Source of the DNA: Nomia melanderi
Lineage: Eukaryota; Arthropoda; Insecta; Hymenoptera; Halictidae
Assembly: GCF_051020985.1 (NCBI RefSeq)
Contig: NC_135003.1
Coordinates: 7,309,501 to 7,373,500, forward strand
Direction of reading: 5' to 3'
DNA: 64,000 nt
The position numbers and the translations under genes are program-made. Shown in pieces: positions 9,581 through 24,500 of the stretch. A model generated the notes under the pieces. It was not told where the DNA came from, searched no databases, and saw only the letters and a program-made list of their open reading frames with translations. Within the stretch, counting starts at the first letter, position 1. Every line of letters starts with the position of its first letter.

Positions 9581-12500
9581 CTATTATATTGAAATTAGAT
9601 GATTAAAAAAAATCTACTCTCATTTTTATGGAAGTTTGTGTCTACATGTTTGTAGGTATACTATATTAACACTGTATTTGTTAATGATTGTTCGATAGTT
9701 CCCGAAGATTTAGATTTCTTGATAAATTCGTTAATATAACAGCTACATCAATTATAATCGTCACTAACACAATAGAATTCTTAAGAGACGCGGGTGTATT
9801 AATTGAGAATTTTTGTAACGTCGTTTGAAGTATTAAAATATTTTTAGTATTAAAATGTTTACTACAATTCTTTTGAATTCTAACAAATTAAACTGAATTA
9901 AAATGTTTGGAAAAGATTGATTTTGGTTCCTCTGTAATTCTGTTTTTGATACAATACCTTCTCGTCGTCGACTGTAACGACAGTTCTCATGGTATCGGTA
10001 TCAGCGCCAGACACCTTATCCTTGTTACGTTTGAATAATCGAGACAAACTGATTTTCGGTTTCCGTTCTGCATGAGATCCATCCACTTCCGTTCTAGAGT
10101 ACCTTCCAGCGCTTTCGGTGTCGCTTCTAATAAATAGAATTCATCTCTATCAAAATTGATGTCATTTCAACGTCCCATATTTAAATAGATTTTCAGTCGA
10201 ATATTTTGTTTAGATCGATAAAAATTAATTGCGAGATAAATACACAAAGCAAACATTTGATAAACTATAGACATTACAATGAGTGAACGAAAATTTTATT
10301 ACAAAAATATTTCATTTAAGCATCGAATGAAACCATTCATCGAATTAAAATTTCGAATGTTATAATTTTGAAAGTTGAAATATTTCTGTGTATTATCAAT
10401 TGAATATTAAACGTAGAAATCATAAATTTTAAATCAATTTTAAAAGCAGAAATATTTCGTTAAATCATGAACTGAACTTTAAGCAACAATTGTATGAAGT
10501 TTTTCAAAATTCCGTTATTCATTTCTTCTAAATACATGATTTTATCAGTAATTACGCTAATACTATTGTTAATCACTACAATAAGTTTCTAGACAGAAAG
10601 AAGCATTGGAAGCGAGTGATAAAAAAACACAGCAGTTAGTTGGATCATTCAGTTGTAAAACAAGATTATGTAGAACTATTTTCAATTCACGGAATAGGCT
10701 TGATGACAACCTGCTGCGTATTGAAACAGTGACGTTCATGCTTACAAAAAACACATTAAAGGACACATACAATCAGATCGGGCGTAATTTTCCTACATTT
10801 GCCATTCGTATTATGATACAGCTGAATCACATCCCAAGGGATCATAACAAAATAATAAGTCACAGACTTTTGAGAACTAACATTCGTTTATTATTTAATA
10901 TAGTTGTAAATTCTTCAAACTTTTTAAAGGCAGATAATGAAATATAGCCAAATATTATAAAAATTACATGTTTATAATTATTCATTTATTTTTTTTGTCA
11001 ATTGTGTATAATAAATCATTATTAACCCCTGTTTTGAAAAGTTAATAAACTGTTTGTCATTTCAGTTAATTAATTAGAAGCTTCAGTGGCATTTACGTGA
11101 TATATACGCGTTTTTATGATGTACTCCTGTAAGAATTTGCAACTATGCAAGTAGCTTGTTAATAATTGACAAGTTAATTGTGAATGAATAATTCCACATA
11201 CGTCAATTTAATAAGTGTAGGAAATCGATATGCGCAAATTGTATTAAAAAAGGAACTAGAAATTATAGTATTATACTTATAGTACTATATAGTATTATAA
11301 TTTCCACTTTCTAAACTATGACTAATGAATTCACAAGACATAACATTCTCGCAAGAACCGACATTGTCTTAAATCATATGCTCTTTTTTATGCATATTGG
11401 TATCCAGTATTTAGCGTCTCTTGAATTTCAATTATTTAATACAAAGTTTATCGTGATTTGAATAAAGCAGCAACGATAAAACAGATTTTTCATTGATGAA
11501 TTCTGACCTTTGTGCACAAAGTGACATGTTTCCTTGAAAATGTGTCGAAACATAGATATAGTTATGAGACCCGTAATAACATTTTGTGATATGGAACGTA
11601 TAAATTATTATAAAAAAATGGAGCAACAAGGAGCAAAAATAACAATGAAGCAGGACATTGTACATTGAAGCTTGTGTAGTTGTTTGTGCAATGTTAATAA
11701 GAAGTATCTCGATATCTTTCACAAAATGATGATTCAACGTTAACACCGATGAAAGCTGGATGGTATTTTCATTTGTTCATATTTTTTTTTTTTTTTTTGA
11801 GAAAGAAGTAGAAAGAGGCTTGCCTTTGCTTATCGATATTGTCTGGCGTATTCGATTTCTCAAAACGAAGGAGACTAATGCTCACCGCCGGATCCGCGAG
11901 GTTTCTGAAAATTGTTCATCTGCTTGCAAATATGATACATACCGATACATAAACCTTGAACAAGTGTGGAGAACTGATATTGTACTACTTTTTAAAAATG
12001 CGACAATAATTTAAATCAAACATTTCAATTAAATTATGCACGTTTCATCGTTTTTTTTATTGGACAACTTATTCTAATGATATGTTTTAATACGTTCGTT
12101 AGATAAGATTGGTCTTGCAAGAACATAAATTGCAAAACTTCCTTCGGAGTTAATTACTTTAATCACTATTATTTATATTGCAATTATTTCTAGTACGTTA
12201 CGGGATAAACATCATTTTGTTGTAGTTTGATCGTTATATCTGTAATTGTTACTAACGTTAAAAGATTCTATATGTACTAGTAAGAAAAGCTGTCTAAAAG
12301 ACAACTATTTAATAAAAGATCAGAATACATTCGGAAGTTTGAATAGGTATCTATTGGTTTCCCTGGTCGCTAAAAAATAATTTATCAAGCTAGTCAAAGT
12401 GTTCTAAGCACTAGCAGGAAAAAAGTGTATTAGTTACGAAATTGGAAGAAGATATTGGGTACAACAAGAGTGCATTGTGCTACCAGAAATTTACTACGAA

Positions 12501-15500
12501 CACCTGAAGAAAAGAGTATACTCACGACTCGCCAAGGTTCCTGGACGTTGAGTTACCTGAAAATTATTTAGAAGACACAAGATGTTTTTAGTTCATCTTT
12601 ATATTCTTAATTTTTACAGGTTAATCAGAATTTAGAGAAAAACTGTGAAAACAATTCAAGCAAGTCCGAATTAGTAGTGAAAATTTTGGAGAACTAATAT
12701 TACCAGTGAATCGAATTCAAACAATTAATATTATTAAAGGTACAGTTACATAATTTTGTAAATTAAAACGAAATGATAGTTACAGAAGTATCATGGCGAT
12801 GGTAAAAGGATGGCAGATTCTCGTGTACGTTCGTGTGTATTTAAAACAAATGTTTTATTTCAAAAATCATATAATACCTAAGTATAATATCATAGCGATG
12901 AATGAACTTACAATTAATTACATACAGCTCTCTATATATTAACTTCATTTGAATTCTTAATTAGATTTTACTCTTGCCTATTGCGTTGTATCTACAAGTA
13001 CAGATACAAAATGTTCATGTTCTTCTCGTATTCGTATCTTCTTATTTTTTTGTTCTCCCTTTTTATTCTTTATGTGCTCGTAATGTGTCTGTGTGTCCGT
13101 GTGTACATGCGTGTATGTATTCGTGTGTTACATATTTTTTCTCGTACTTCCATTTATCGACCGTATAACATTCAAACTTCGCCGTTTATTTTTTCTGTTT
13201 TACGCGCTTACTTTTCAAGTATTCCTCTTTTTCCTTTTTTCTTTCCTCCCTTTTGTTAAATTCTTAAAATCGCAATTCTTTAATCGTTTTTCCCCACAAA
13301 ACTTCTCGTCTCGAAGTAGCGATCTCTGAAGTATTCTTAAAGTGCTTCCACCGCAGTGATGCTGTTTTACAGTTGGGCCCTCGTTACGAAATGAAACGAA
13401 AGAAATTATGGAAAGTAACGTTTCCGGTACCGAGAAACGGAGAATCGTCGAGAAACCGACGTTCTCAGTGAAAAAGGAAAAAGAAGCGAAAAAAAAATAA
13501 AAGAAACGCAAGCAACGCACGTTCCCTTGTCAATTTGTCGCATTACGATAGCTCGCCTAACAATTAACCTTGATTGACTTCTAAAAATGTTTCAGAGAAC
13601 ACCGTTTTTTTTTTGTTTCAGGTATTCGCGAATCCGTTTGTCTCTTTTATAGTCGTATTTTTAATATTATCTAGACTTACGTTAACATAAATATATATAT
13701 GTATTATTAATACAATAATAATATATATATATTTATACTCCATTGTATGGCCAACGATCATGCTTCTTACAATATTACAATATTAATCTCCTTATGAGTT
13801 AATTAGAAGTTTTACAAAATTTTCAATCTCGAGCCGTTCTCGCTAAACCTCATTTACAAACCTAAGGGAAAAGAAGGCGAAAACGCAAAACCCTCGCGAT
13901 CGAAGATTGAACGCTCGAATGGCCGATCCGCGAAAACGAGGAAGTTCTAAACGTTCTCGCTTGCTCGCGCCATTTTTTTTAACCGTTCGACAGTATAGTT
14001 GGGTCATCGGGTGATCGGTGCCGCTGTCTTGAAGAGAAAATTAAAGTTCAAAAAGTCGAGACGCGACGCAGAGAGACACATTAGTTTGCAGAGCGAATAG
14101 ACGATACAGTTTATTATGAACCGTACGATAACCCAGCTGCGCTTCTTTTATTCGACAGTCGAACTTCGCCATTATACAATTAAACGTACAATAATTAATA
14201 AATGTGTACACGCGTGCACGCATCCCCCGTTCTTTCATTTCTTCGCTGTGCGTGCACACACGCATGCTTTCGATGTAAACGCGCACGAGTGTCGTTCTCG
14301 CCGGCATGATCATCGCGTATCGTTTAAATTAATAGATAATTATCGTTACACGTTAATGAATCAGAGAAATCAGTTACGAAATAAGTTTACTTAATATCAT
14401 TAAAAATGTACCGTAAGGAATTTCTTCATCTTCTTCTTCATTTTTTTTGTACATTAACGTAGATCCGCGCGTAATATCCTTAAAACTCTCCATAAATCGA
14501 GTATCGCGTCGACGCACTTCGTTACGGCGGTCGTTACGCAGACCGAACGCGTCCAAAATGATGTCCACGAATGGTTCGCGCGGTTTCTGCCCTCCCGTTG
14601 CGCTTTAAATCGATTTTTTTGTCGATTTTCTGAGAATGGGATGATTGCGAAGTGATTTTACGATTAATGCAGCACATGCTTTGGCAGTGATTTTCGACAC
14701 AGGTTCTTTCAACCTGCTTATGCTATTTTTGTTTGCAGATCTATCGAGAACACCTGTTGCGCTGAAGATGACCGAGGAATATTTCGCGCCGGTTAACCGA
14801 AAACGAGTTGATTCGTTTTTTTTTGTGCAGTTTGTTGTTGCCGTTGGAATGAATCGGGAATATTTGATAACTAAACAATAATAGATTCATTCTTTATTAA
14901 TAACTTTACTTTTGATCTAAATACTATTTAGAACTCTATGTTGTCTAACACTTTTAAGACATTATTGATAGTAATCGAAGAGAATTTAAGATTTCCATTT
15001 TACTTTGAATCTGATAAAAATCGTAGCGAAGTATTTCGATTTTATCTGTGTTGGTATTTTAAACCATTTCCCTTTCCTCTTGTTGACAATGAAAAATTCC
15101 TGATTGAACATAACAAAACGTATTTTCGAAAAATAGGAGTCGAAATGTTACAGTCGCCATTAAAGTAAAAGTATTTTACAGCTACCATAAAATTCGTGCA
15201 ACGAAGCAAATAAAATTTTTATTACTCTTATCCCGACTCTCACCGTGGTAAACATTTTCGAAAGTTAGGCTACAGTCTTTAAAGAATGCTTGAATCCGTA
15301 AATTATCACCACAGCAATCGATAGTGTGGAATTTATTCTTGACCATCTTTCGAGAAGGCACTAAAAATATAGTTCTCGTGGCCATCTTAACCGCAACAAC
15401 CATAAAAGTCAATTCCCCGAGATTTTCCTGGGAATCGCGTGATTCACAGGCACAATAAAGATGTTCAAAAATCGTGGCCGGTTTACAGGAATGAATATAA

Positions 15501-18500
15501 AAACTTATATTTTTCTTCTTTGTCTCTTAGGCTCCATAACACGTGTCAATACATGAATAATTAACACGCGTACTATAAATCAAGAAGATCTCTATATAAT
15601 TCACTGCTTAATTGTGTCAACACTCACTTAATGTAAAATATGTTCGCTCTCATAAGAGATAAAAAGGCTTAACATGGGCAGTATGGTGTTTCGTTTCCTA
15701 TAAAACTAATGTAAAAACGGCAGGCATTCTTAGAAGTTATTTGCAATATCTGGTTACGACATATAAGGTGTTTGTTCGATGGAAAACATTCCAGAACTCT
15801 GAATATTTTAATATGCTTCGGCTACAGAAGTGAAACACTAATTACTTTCAATCTGAATTAGAAATCTAAATGTTACAGAGTTAAAAACAATATTAACGTA
15901 TATATAATGATAATTTCGTTCCACTAAGATCTTCGACGAAATCAATTCTTTTTCGAGAATCCTGTTTAAGAGTTCTAAAACGTTAGTCATTTCATCAGGA
16001 AACGAACGATCTGATCAAAATGGGCACCTCGTACGTCACTAACCCGATAAAAATACAAGAGCACGTCAGGGCAGTAAACTCGCAGCGTTTTCTCTTGATC
16101 GTCGTCAGAACGTGCGAACGATCCCAAGAATTTCAGCAATTCGGACGCGTCTCAAGCTGCGCAACGTCGCGACCAACGTCCCAGCGTCCTGGACGCGATA
16201 CAAAGTACTTAATTGGCAACATACATCCACGTAATCGATCCTTAATATCTCCTTAATATCCATCTATAGTTTTTCATTCGAACCGCGTCGCGAAACCCGC
16301 GGTTCACGTTTCTTTCTTCCTTTCTTTCTTTTTTTTTTTTACTTTTTCCTTTCTCTACCTCCTCACCCGTCCCCTGGTTTCACGCGGAACATCTTAAATC
16401 ACGCTTAAGTGTAACCCTGACACTTCTCTGTCCAATAATTAGTCTTCCTCTCAAAAAATTTCACGGATAACGACAGGTCGCACGGCAATTGGAGTGCAAG
16501 TGGATAAATAAGTATTCCAGTTAATATTTACGAGTTTTGCAAGCCAAGTGCCCCCGACACAGAATATAATATATTCAATTACTATTATTCAATCTCGTAC
16601 CATAATATTTATTTTCATATATATATATATTTAATATATACAACACGCAGTTAATTCCGATCGTCTGTGCCCGACGAGCTCCGTTCGACGAAACTTAATT
16701 GATTTTCAATCTCTCGATGCTTTCTCTTCCGTTAATACGAATGGGGTAGTGAGACACGCGAGTTGCCTAAATAATTCGTGCCGTTTTTGTGCCGACCGTA
16801 TCACAGCCCGAGCGGCACGAATTATTTCCACCCGCGTGCATAGAGAACACGCAGAACTCGTCGGATAGGACGATCCCTCTTTATAAGTGAAAACACGATC
16901 GCATATGGAAAAAGTGAAGGAGTGTATGTGCAGAATTCGGAAATATTTCGTCAACGAATGACAGACACGGGGATCGATCATTGATCTTCTGTCCTCTCCC
17001 CGTCCACTCACTCTCTTTCTCTCTTTCTTTCTCCCTCCTTTTCTCTATTTTATCCCCCGAAAAAAAACAATTCTTACAAGATTCAATTATCCTTCCGTAC
17101 GACACCGTGGAGACCTACGTTCGTGAACTTACTTTTTTCTTTGTCCGACGTGTGTGAGAGTGTTCGTGTTCGTTCGCTTGTAGGTGTGTGTATTTGTCCG
17201 TGTACGTGTGTGCACGCGAATTTCGCTGTCTTCTCGTCTCTTCCGTTTACGTTTGGTTTCGCGAGGACTGAGTTAAGCAAAGATCGCCCGTACAAAATTA
17301 CAAACAACACTTATTGTCAACGGGAATGACAATGAAATTACGAAAGTCACTTCTTGAGAGTATTCCGGTCGCGGCGCTGGACTCATTGGTTTCGTTCCGT
17401 TTAATGATTCCTCTTTTCCTTCATTCCTTATTTAGCGAGAAAGTTTCGTTGATCGCTCATTACCGATGAATTCCGTGAAATTCGGATGCAGCACAAGATT
17501 CGCAACATTTTTTTGTGTAAGAATCAGGTGAAATAGGAAAAGAAATTACATCTATATGAATTTATTATATGAAACGCGTGTCGACTCTGGCGAGCACGAT
17601 CACATTATCGAATAATGCTAAAAAGACTTCTAAATTTTTAGTGTATAATGAAACTAAGAGAAATTTTTTGGCACCGAGTCCCAGTCGAAAACTATTAAAC
17701 ATAATGAAATTTCTTAATAATCGTTGCAAAGTACATTAGTCAATGTATCAAAATCAATTTGCCGAAGTAGACTTAGGAGATATAATAAAAACTGGAAAAT
17801 AATCAAATATCGTGGTGTTTAATAAATGAATTATAAATCGAATTATATCAAGCTTTCGACCTATTCTTGCGCAAAAAATATCGATAATCTTATCGCCTGT
17901 AACATGGATTTAATCCGTACCCGTGTGAAGTATCCGAATATATCTTTCACGCATCAGAAGGAATTACGAAAGATCTTTATCATCAAGTTCAGCTATTTTA
18001 ATCCCGCTTGGGTGTTCCAGTGCGATCGATAAATGAATATTCATTCCGATCCGTACATCAGGCTGTCGCCGACACGATAACGTTCCCCAAGGTATTTCTT
18101 CGGGTCTGCGAGTCGCGAAACGATCAAATCATCCGGCCTGTTAAATCTGTCCTCTCGTGCATCGAACGAAGGGAAAAGTAAAATGTATCGATCGAAATGG
18201 CGCTCGAGAAACAGTAGAAAGGACGGCATAGCGGAAAACGCAACGCGTCCCTTTATAATCCTTTTAACCCCTTGCCCTATGGTTTCTTTCTATACTTTGA
18301 TCGCTGTAATCTTGTCATTAACCGTTTGAGTGACAAGCGACGCGATCACGCTTCTCCGTTCTAAAAGTGCCCGCCTATCGGTTCGTAAAATCAAAGTAAA
18401 TTTATTTATTTGTTCTCCTTCTAATTAGTTATTCTGATTCTTGTTATTATCTGCCTATCAATGGAGACATATAACGATCGTATTATTTCGAAATTTTCTA

Positions 18501-21500
18501 TGTAAAAATAGAAAAGCGTAATTCAGTTTTTAAACTGAAACGACTAGGTTTTTGCAGAGACCCCTAACACTCAAACGCGTAATAATTTATTGAAAAAAAT
18601 GAGAAAAATTTTAGGTATATTCTATGTTCATGTTTGTTCTAAGATAGAGTGATTAATAACAGGAAAATAATATTTAATTTAAATTCAAAAAATCGGATAA
18701 CATATGTTTGTTAAATGGTGTTTGAAATCTTCACCACGAGTCTGACGCGATATTATAAGCCAAGGGGTTAAAAGGTCAATGAAGCGAGAATACTTTGCGA
18801 ATACTATTTCCGTCGCGAACGAAAGGGAAAATGTCAGACTTGGCCTCGGGGCGAACGAACCTATCGATATCAACCTCCATGCGTCACCCCGTGTCAATTC
18901 AACACGTGCCGATAAACGCGAAAGAGCAGCCAGCCCTTGTGCATCGATTTATCATTTATTCACTGCGAATTTAGAAATTTAAATAATATTTCGTTGAAAA
19001 GAGAATTTTTCAATACTTCATTTTCTGTGGTAAAATTTTTAGTTTGTCCATTTTAAACGCTTGATTTACAATCTCTATCGAAACACCGATTATAAGAACG
19101 ACTTTACTTAAAATAAATGTTATAAATTTAATATCAGAAATTTTTAAATTTCAAATCTGAAAATTTGACTATTCATTTTTTGATTATGTTGATCTTTTTT
19201 ATTGTCGCATTGATTTGACACAAGGAGACCAATTAAGAATGAAGATTGAAGCTAGCTGCCTAAAGAATTTCCACAGCGAAGAATTTCGTTACTCTAACCA
19301 CGCGAAGATAAAACATTAAATACATAGTACGCGCAGTCGAGTAGCGAGGATAGTATTGGTCGTAATACTCGGTAAATTTGTAAATTCGATCTATAAAACT
19401 GTTCTTGGTAAAAAGTCTTGGTATCCGTGGAATGTTTCCAGTCTTCGTCTTAACTCGAAGATATAAAATAGGTGCGCGGCGGATGGATGAGTCTCTGACT
19501 AAAGTGAATCATAACGATCGCGGCTTACAATTAAATGCTGAATGGAAAGTCTGTGATTGTTAAATGTGTTACGGTTTCGAAACTGTCGCTTTACGTGTTA
19601 CGTTAACCCTTCGGTTCGAAATTAGTCCCTTGAATACTGTTTACCTTATACTCAATTCTTTTAAGATATTTTATAATAAACATCTCATAAAACAGAAGGA
19701 ACAACCATTGTTTCCATGCAAGATGTTCCATTTGTATATTCCTAAAAGATAGATTTTTCAACGATATGGAAGATGGTGAAACGAGACTCCAAGAAGAAAT
19801 GCATAATGTTATCATGTGCAATGAGTATGAATGTTTAATTCCACTTTCAAGAGAAAGAGGTCTCAAGTAAACATGCTATGCTTTCTACTCTATATTCGAC
19901 TCTCTTTATCTAAAGTTATTGCATCGTTGCACGATACATTCGAAATTATCACACGCATCCGTAGCTTGCCTGCGGCAATAGAAATCTCTTTAAAAACTCG
20001 TTTAAAATCGAAGTTTCGTTTGCGAATAAAATCGTTTAAAAAACGACATTTAAAATCTCGTTAAAAACACTGCGGCAACAACACGAATGATTCGAAGACG
20101 AACGTAATCCGAAGGGTTGACGATCGTGAGATTCCGTTCGAAATTTCCGTAGACTTCCGTGGATTGTTTTAATCGTAAATCGTTCGAGATGAGGGAACAT
20201 CATCGTTGGATAGTTTTCGTTCGATTCGTCGATAACACCGCGATTGACGGGGAAAGTGTCATGACGGTGTCGCGGTACCAGCCACCCTAGAATCGGAAAC
20301 GGGAAACGGCACGGCCTTATACTCCGATCTAAATAATACTGTCCGAGAAACCTTCTAAATTACAAAAGGCGATACGATCACACGTCAGTCAGCACGCGCG
20401 CTTCGATGACAAGAAAAGGAAAAGAGGGGAAAAGGCCTGGCTATGAATGAAAGCTACATCGTGGAATGTGTTCGTTTGTCTTTGAACGTTGTGACGGCGC
20501 GATATTAATGGTGTTTTCCTTGCATCTGCATGTGAAGTACTTTTTCCTCTCCGCGGCAATAATTCTTTTCCGTCGACCACCACTGGAAAGGCTCTCGAAT
20601 AAAATAATCCTGTATACCTGATTGTTCAACGATGAAAATCAATCTTTCATTACTAATATGCGTAATTTTTTGATTCAAGACAATAAACTACAGTTACTAA
20701 AAGCACAATCTTACGCGTCAATGCTTTAATCCAAATTTAATTCAAATTTACATGAGTGAATGAAATTTAAACGCTGAAATTTTCATTTTGATACGAATTG
20801 TCAACGGTTAAGGAAACCTTGAAAGTATTCAAAAGCCACGGAGAGATGGAACTTAACGTGCAAACGCGGTCAATGATAGTTTGTTTCGTTCCCCCCTCCC
20901 CAACCGCCGACATTGAAGTGTCTTTTAGAGAAACCTCGACTACAAAATTTGATTTGTTTATGCTGACGTGAGTATTTCATGTCGTCGTGAGAACCTCGAT
21001 CGTCCTCCCGTCATCGTTCGCTTAATTAAATCTCGTTAATAGCTGCTACGAGCTGCGCGTCCAAGATGGAGGCGTTTACTGTAGGGTTGAAGCGGTGATC
21101 GTCGCCTCGGTATCCAGAATTCGAGTCGAACTCCTGATTCCCTAAGGTCGGATACACACGAAAATGTCGCAGCGCCGATTGTTTCGGAGTAACAGAGAAA
21201 CAAAGTTTTTCTGTCTCGGAAAAACGAAGGATAAGAAAACTTTAAGTATTTATTTGTACAAAACACGCGCGGCCGCGACATTTTCCCGCGAACCTTTCGC
21301 GTGCATTTGGCTTAGTACCAAAGGGGAACAGGGTCCGATGTTCTGAGACTCGATTTTCATTTGATTGCGCAGAGAAGAAAGTCGCAGAGCTCGTACGAAA
21401 GTGTTCGCTGAAGAACCGGCTATTCCTTTTTCTAGCGTAGAACGGTACATTTTGAGGACAGTTCATGAACACTTGCTTCTTAAACGATATACTTTAGCAG

Positions 21501-24500
21501 TCTCTAGATCCTTGATCCTTCGAGGTTCACCTGATAACGACTGCAATTTGCAGTGAATTTTACGGGAAACAATCTTGCTATTCGATTTTGATACAGTGGA
21601 ACCTTTACTGTTCGAAGTACAGTTTTAAGTTAGAATTAAGTTTTATGATTATCAACAGCTGTTACATCATTAATATTTTCTCATAATGAAACGAGGTTGC
21701 AGGTTAAAATACCATTCAGTAAAATACCAATAACAATATTATAAAGTGAGGAGTTAATAATTTCTGTTCCCTGGAACTTCGAGGAGCAGAACTTTCGTTA
21801 GCTTTCCATCACGATTGTTCCACTTTACAAACAGAATAAATCAAAACCCTTATTTATGGGTTATATCTCTTCTGTAATTAACTTGCATAAACTTCTTAAT
21901 AAATCCAGCTGTAACGATAATAATGAATAGTTGCCAATAAACCCATTGGCAGAACGGTCAATTCAGAGAAGCAAAGGGTTCCACTGTAACAAGCAACTCA
22001 TCGCAAATTTGATGCATCAGCTGACATTCCTCAAAGAATCAAGAATCAACGACCGTACGACGTTACAGTAGAGTGTGTTCAAGTGTTGTATCGTATCTTG
22101 ATCCAAGCGAATTTCCCCGGCGTGATCTTCGCGCGTGAAGAAGATAGCGCCGCCGCTTTGTGTTCTCTGTTCCTATTTACAAAACTTACACCGTGACGAA
22201 CATGGAGAACGCGAATGGTCGCGGTGGGATCGAGGGCGTTGGGGGACACGTCGATTGTGGGTTCTCGATCGTGGATCGCCCGGGAGAATTGATAGTGCAT
22301 CGAAGGGACGAAGAATCGTAGAAAAATAAAGGGTCGCGTACGAGGGTCAATCATCGGACCTTAACGAAAATTTCTATTTCGTTCCCATTTTGTCCTCTTC
22401 GATCGAATTTCTATGTCGTTCGCTTTGCTACGCGGATCTGTGAATCGAATACTGGACACTCGTATAGTCGTCTTGTTAATAATAAATTAATACGGGGATA
22501 ATTACGGGACTCGTCCTTCTTAAACTATTGAGATTCGAGGCGGGGGAGGATCACGTGAGCGTGCGAGGACTTATAATCCTCGGCGACGATCGGTTTCCCG
22601 GAACCCTTTGCGCTTCTCGTTGATTGAGAATAATCTCGACCGGTCGACGGATCACGAGAAATTGCACGTCAGACTATTTCCTCGACGAACAAAGTCCGTC
22701 GGTCGAATGTTCATCGAAAATAGCTGGCGGAGATTGATATGACTCGATGCTTGTGTTTCTTCCAAAGGTGAATCGGATGTTTGTCAGTGCACAAAGATCG
22801 ATGACAATTAAGTTTTACACTGGGACAGAATGGCACTGACACCAATTTATGGTAACTACGTTCCCCGGAATGGTCATTAAACGTGTAATAAGTTTTTCAC
22901 GGTGACTGCAAAAAGGTTTGACTACTCATGATGAGGCTTTCTTGCGGAGAAGATTGATGTGAAGCTATTTTAATTGCTCGTGCATGGTAATTGTAACGGG
23001 TAATGGACGTGTGAATGGTACAATAAAATCGATAATTTGCGTTACGTTATTACAAGGTAGAAAATATTTAACATTATGAATGCGATAATTTAATTTTATA
23101 GAAGGAATGTTTCAAGTTGTCCACGAGTTTTATTTGTCATTTTATAATATATAATCTATGTTTTTGAAGAAATTGTCAAACTTCTTCGCAGTAATAATTA
23201 GGCACGCTCAACGTAAAAACCTAGTTTCTTAATCTCAATGCCTCACACGCTGAAATAAATATTAAGAATACTAATTTTACAGTTAAAATATAAAATAAAG
23301 AGATAATAAAAGAAAACCCTTCCTAGCTGCTCTCTTCTCGTTACAGTCTAACCTGATCGATTACACTGATATCGTATCAGCGACTACTAAGTAACCATAA
23401 ATAAATAAACAATTACAATACACTTTACGTGTCAACTCGGGAGTCCTACTCTTTGAACCATCAAACTTCAAAGAAGACACTTTCGAATGTCCTAAGGTAA
23501 AATATTTTTCCAATAGTGCAATACATTTTTGTTTTCTAAAGTGTTAATCCTTCGAGGATGAATAGCAAAATTATAAAATTGAAAATTCGTTAAAACTATT
23601 ACGAAACAAAGAAATAAAATAAACCTGTCTTCTGATGCATTACAAGATTTTCTTTCAATAGCAAATATCATCGACAATTCGTCGGAAAACAATGAATACA
23701 GTAGTACCCCATAAATCACAATCAAAAAATGTCTCAATCATAGAAATTTCAAATTTCCCTAACTTCCACCGACATCCTTTTAGCAACTATTCCAATCTTT
23801 TCCTCTGCTCGTATGTTATCATTGTACGTTATTTTCCAGTAACTTTTTAATCGCGGTTACAAGGAGTCCTACTATATATATAAACTGCAAAACTGCAATG
23901 TGCTAAATCCCACGCGAAAACGTACAGTTAGGAGATGACTCAATGTCTAGCGGAAGAGGACATGTAGAAGAGGTGTCCTTCCAGTTTACAGTTTTATAGT
24001 TTTGATTGGTTGCGTGTGATTGAATAGTAAATTAGTGATCGAAAATATCAGGAATCAGAATACAAAAGTATTAGAAAATCGGGTGAGAAAAACGAAAAGT
24101 GATCGATCAGCCGAGTTTGTCATCCTAACCATCAAGTGATCTCCTAGCAGTGGCTCGGGGATCGTTCGGCTCGTCATCCGGTGACCTTGAAGAAACGCAT
24201 CGAGCAAGATGTTTCTCGGGGTTGGTAAGAAAAGGAAGAGCGCAAAGGGGTCGTAGAACCGAGCGAACAGGGTGGCGATGGTGACAGCTTATTTCCGCGG
24301 TTTGAAGAAGGGCCGACCGTCGCGCGCGCGATGGACAAACAGGCGCCGTTTAAACGGGCGTGTCCGTCTTCTCGTCCTTCTTCTGCTCCTTGAGGTCCGT
24401 GCAGCCGTTCACGTATTCGTTGCTCGCGTGTATCGGATTCTCTTGGCCGCCCTGCGGTATCTTCTCATCGATGATGCGGGGGTCCTCGTGATCCTCTTCG

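Larger units (their letters stand above)
12557..24349 (-). other. Large Fas3 intron between tail alternatives
   Basis: 11.8 kb with no supported exon. It carries pyrimidine-rich tracts (13020-13260, 16310-16350), an AT dinucleotide stretch near 13690-13735, a perfect 15-bp inverted repeat (16769-16827), a TTAA element (18264-18771), a possible second one (19603-20120) and a TA-flanked element (21594-21986). Frames of 60-90 codons occur in CpG-rich patches but overlap on both strands and look like noise. Confidence 0.5.

Noticed and set aside
10606..10947. 113-codon plus-strand frame
   Set aside because: No motif or splice context; lies in a Fas3 intron and has ordinary AT-rich composition.
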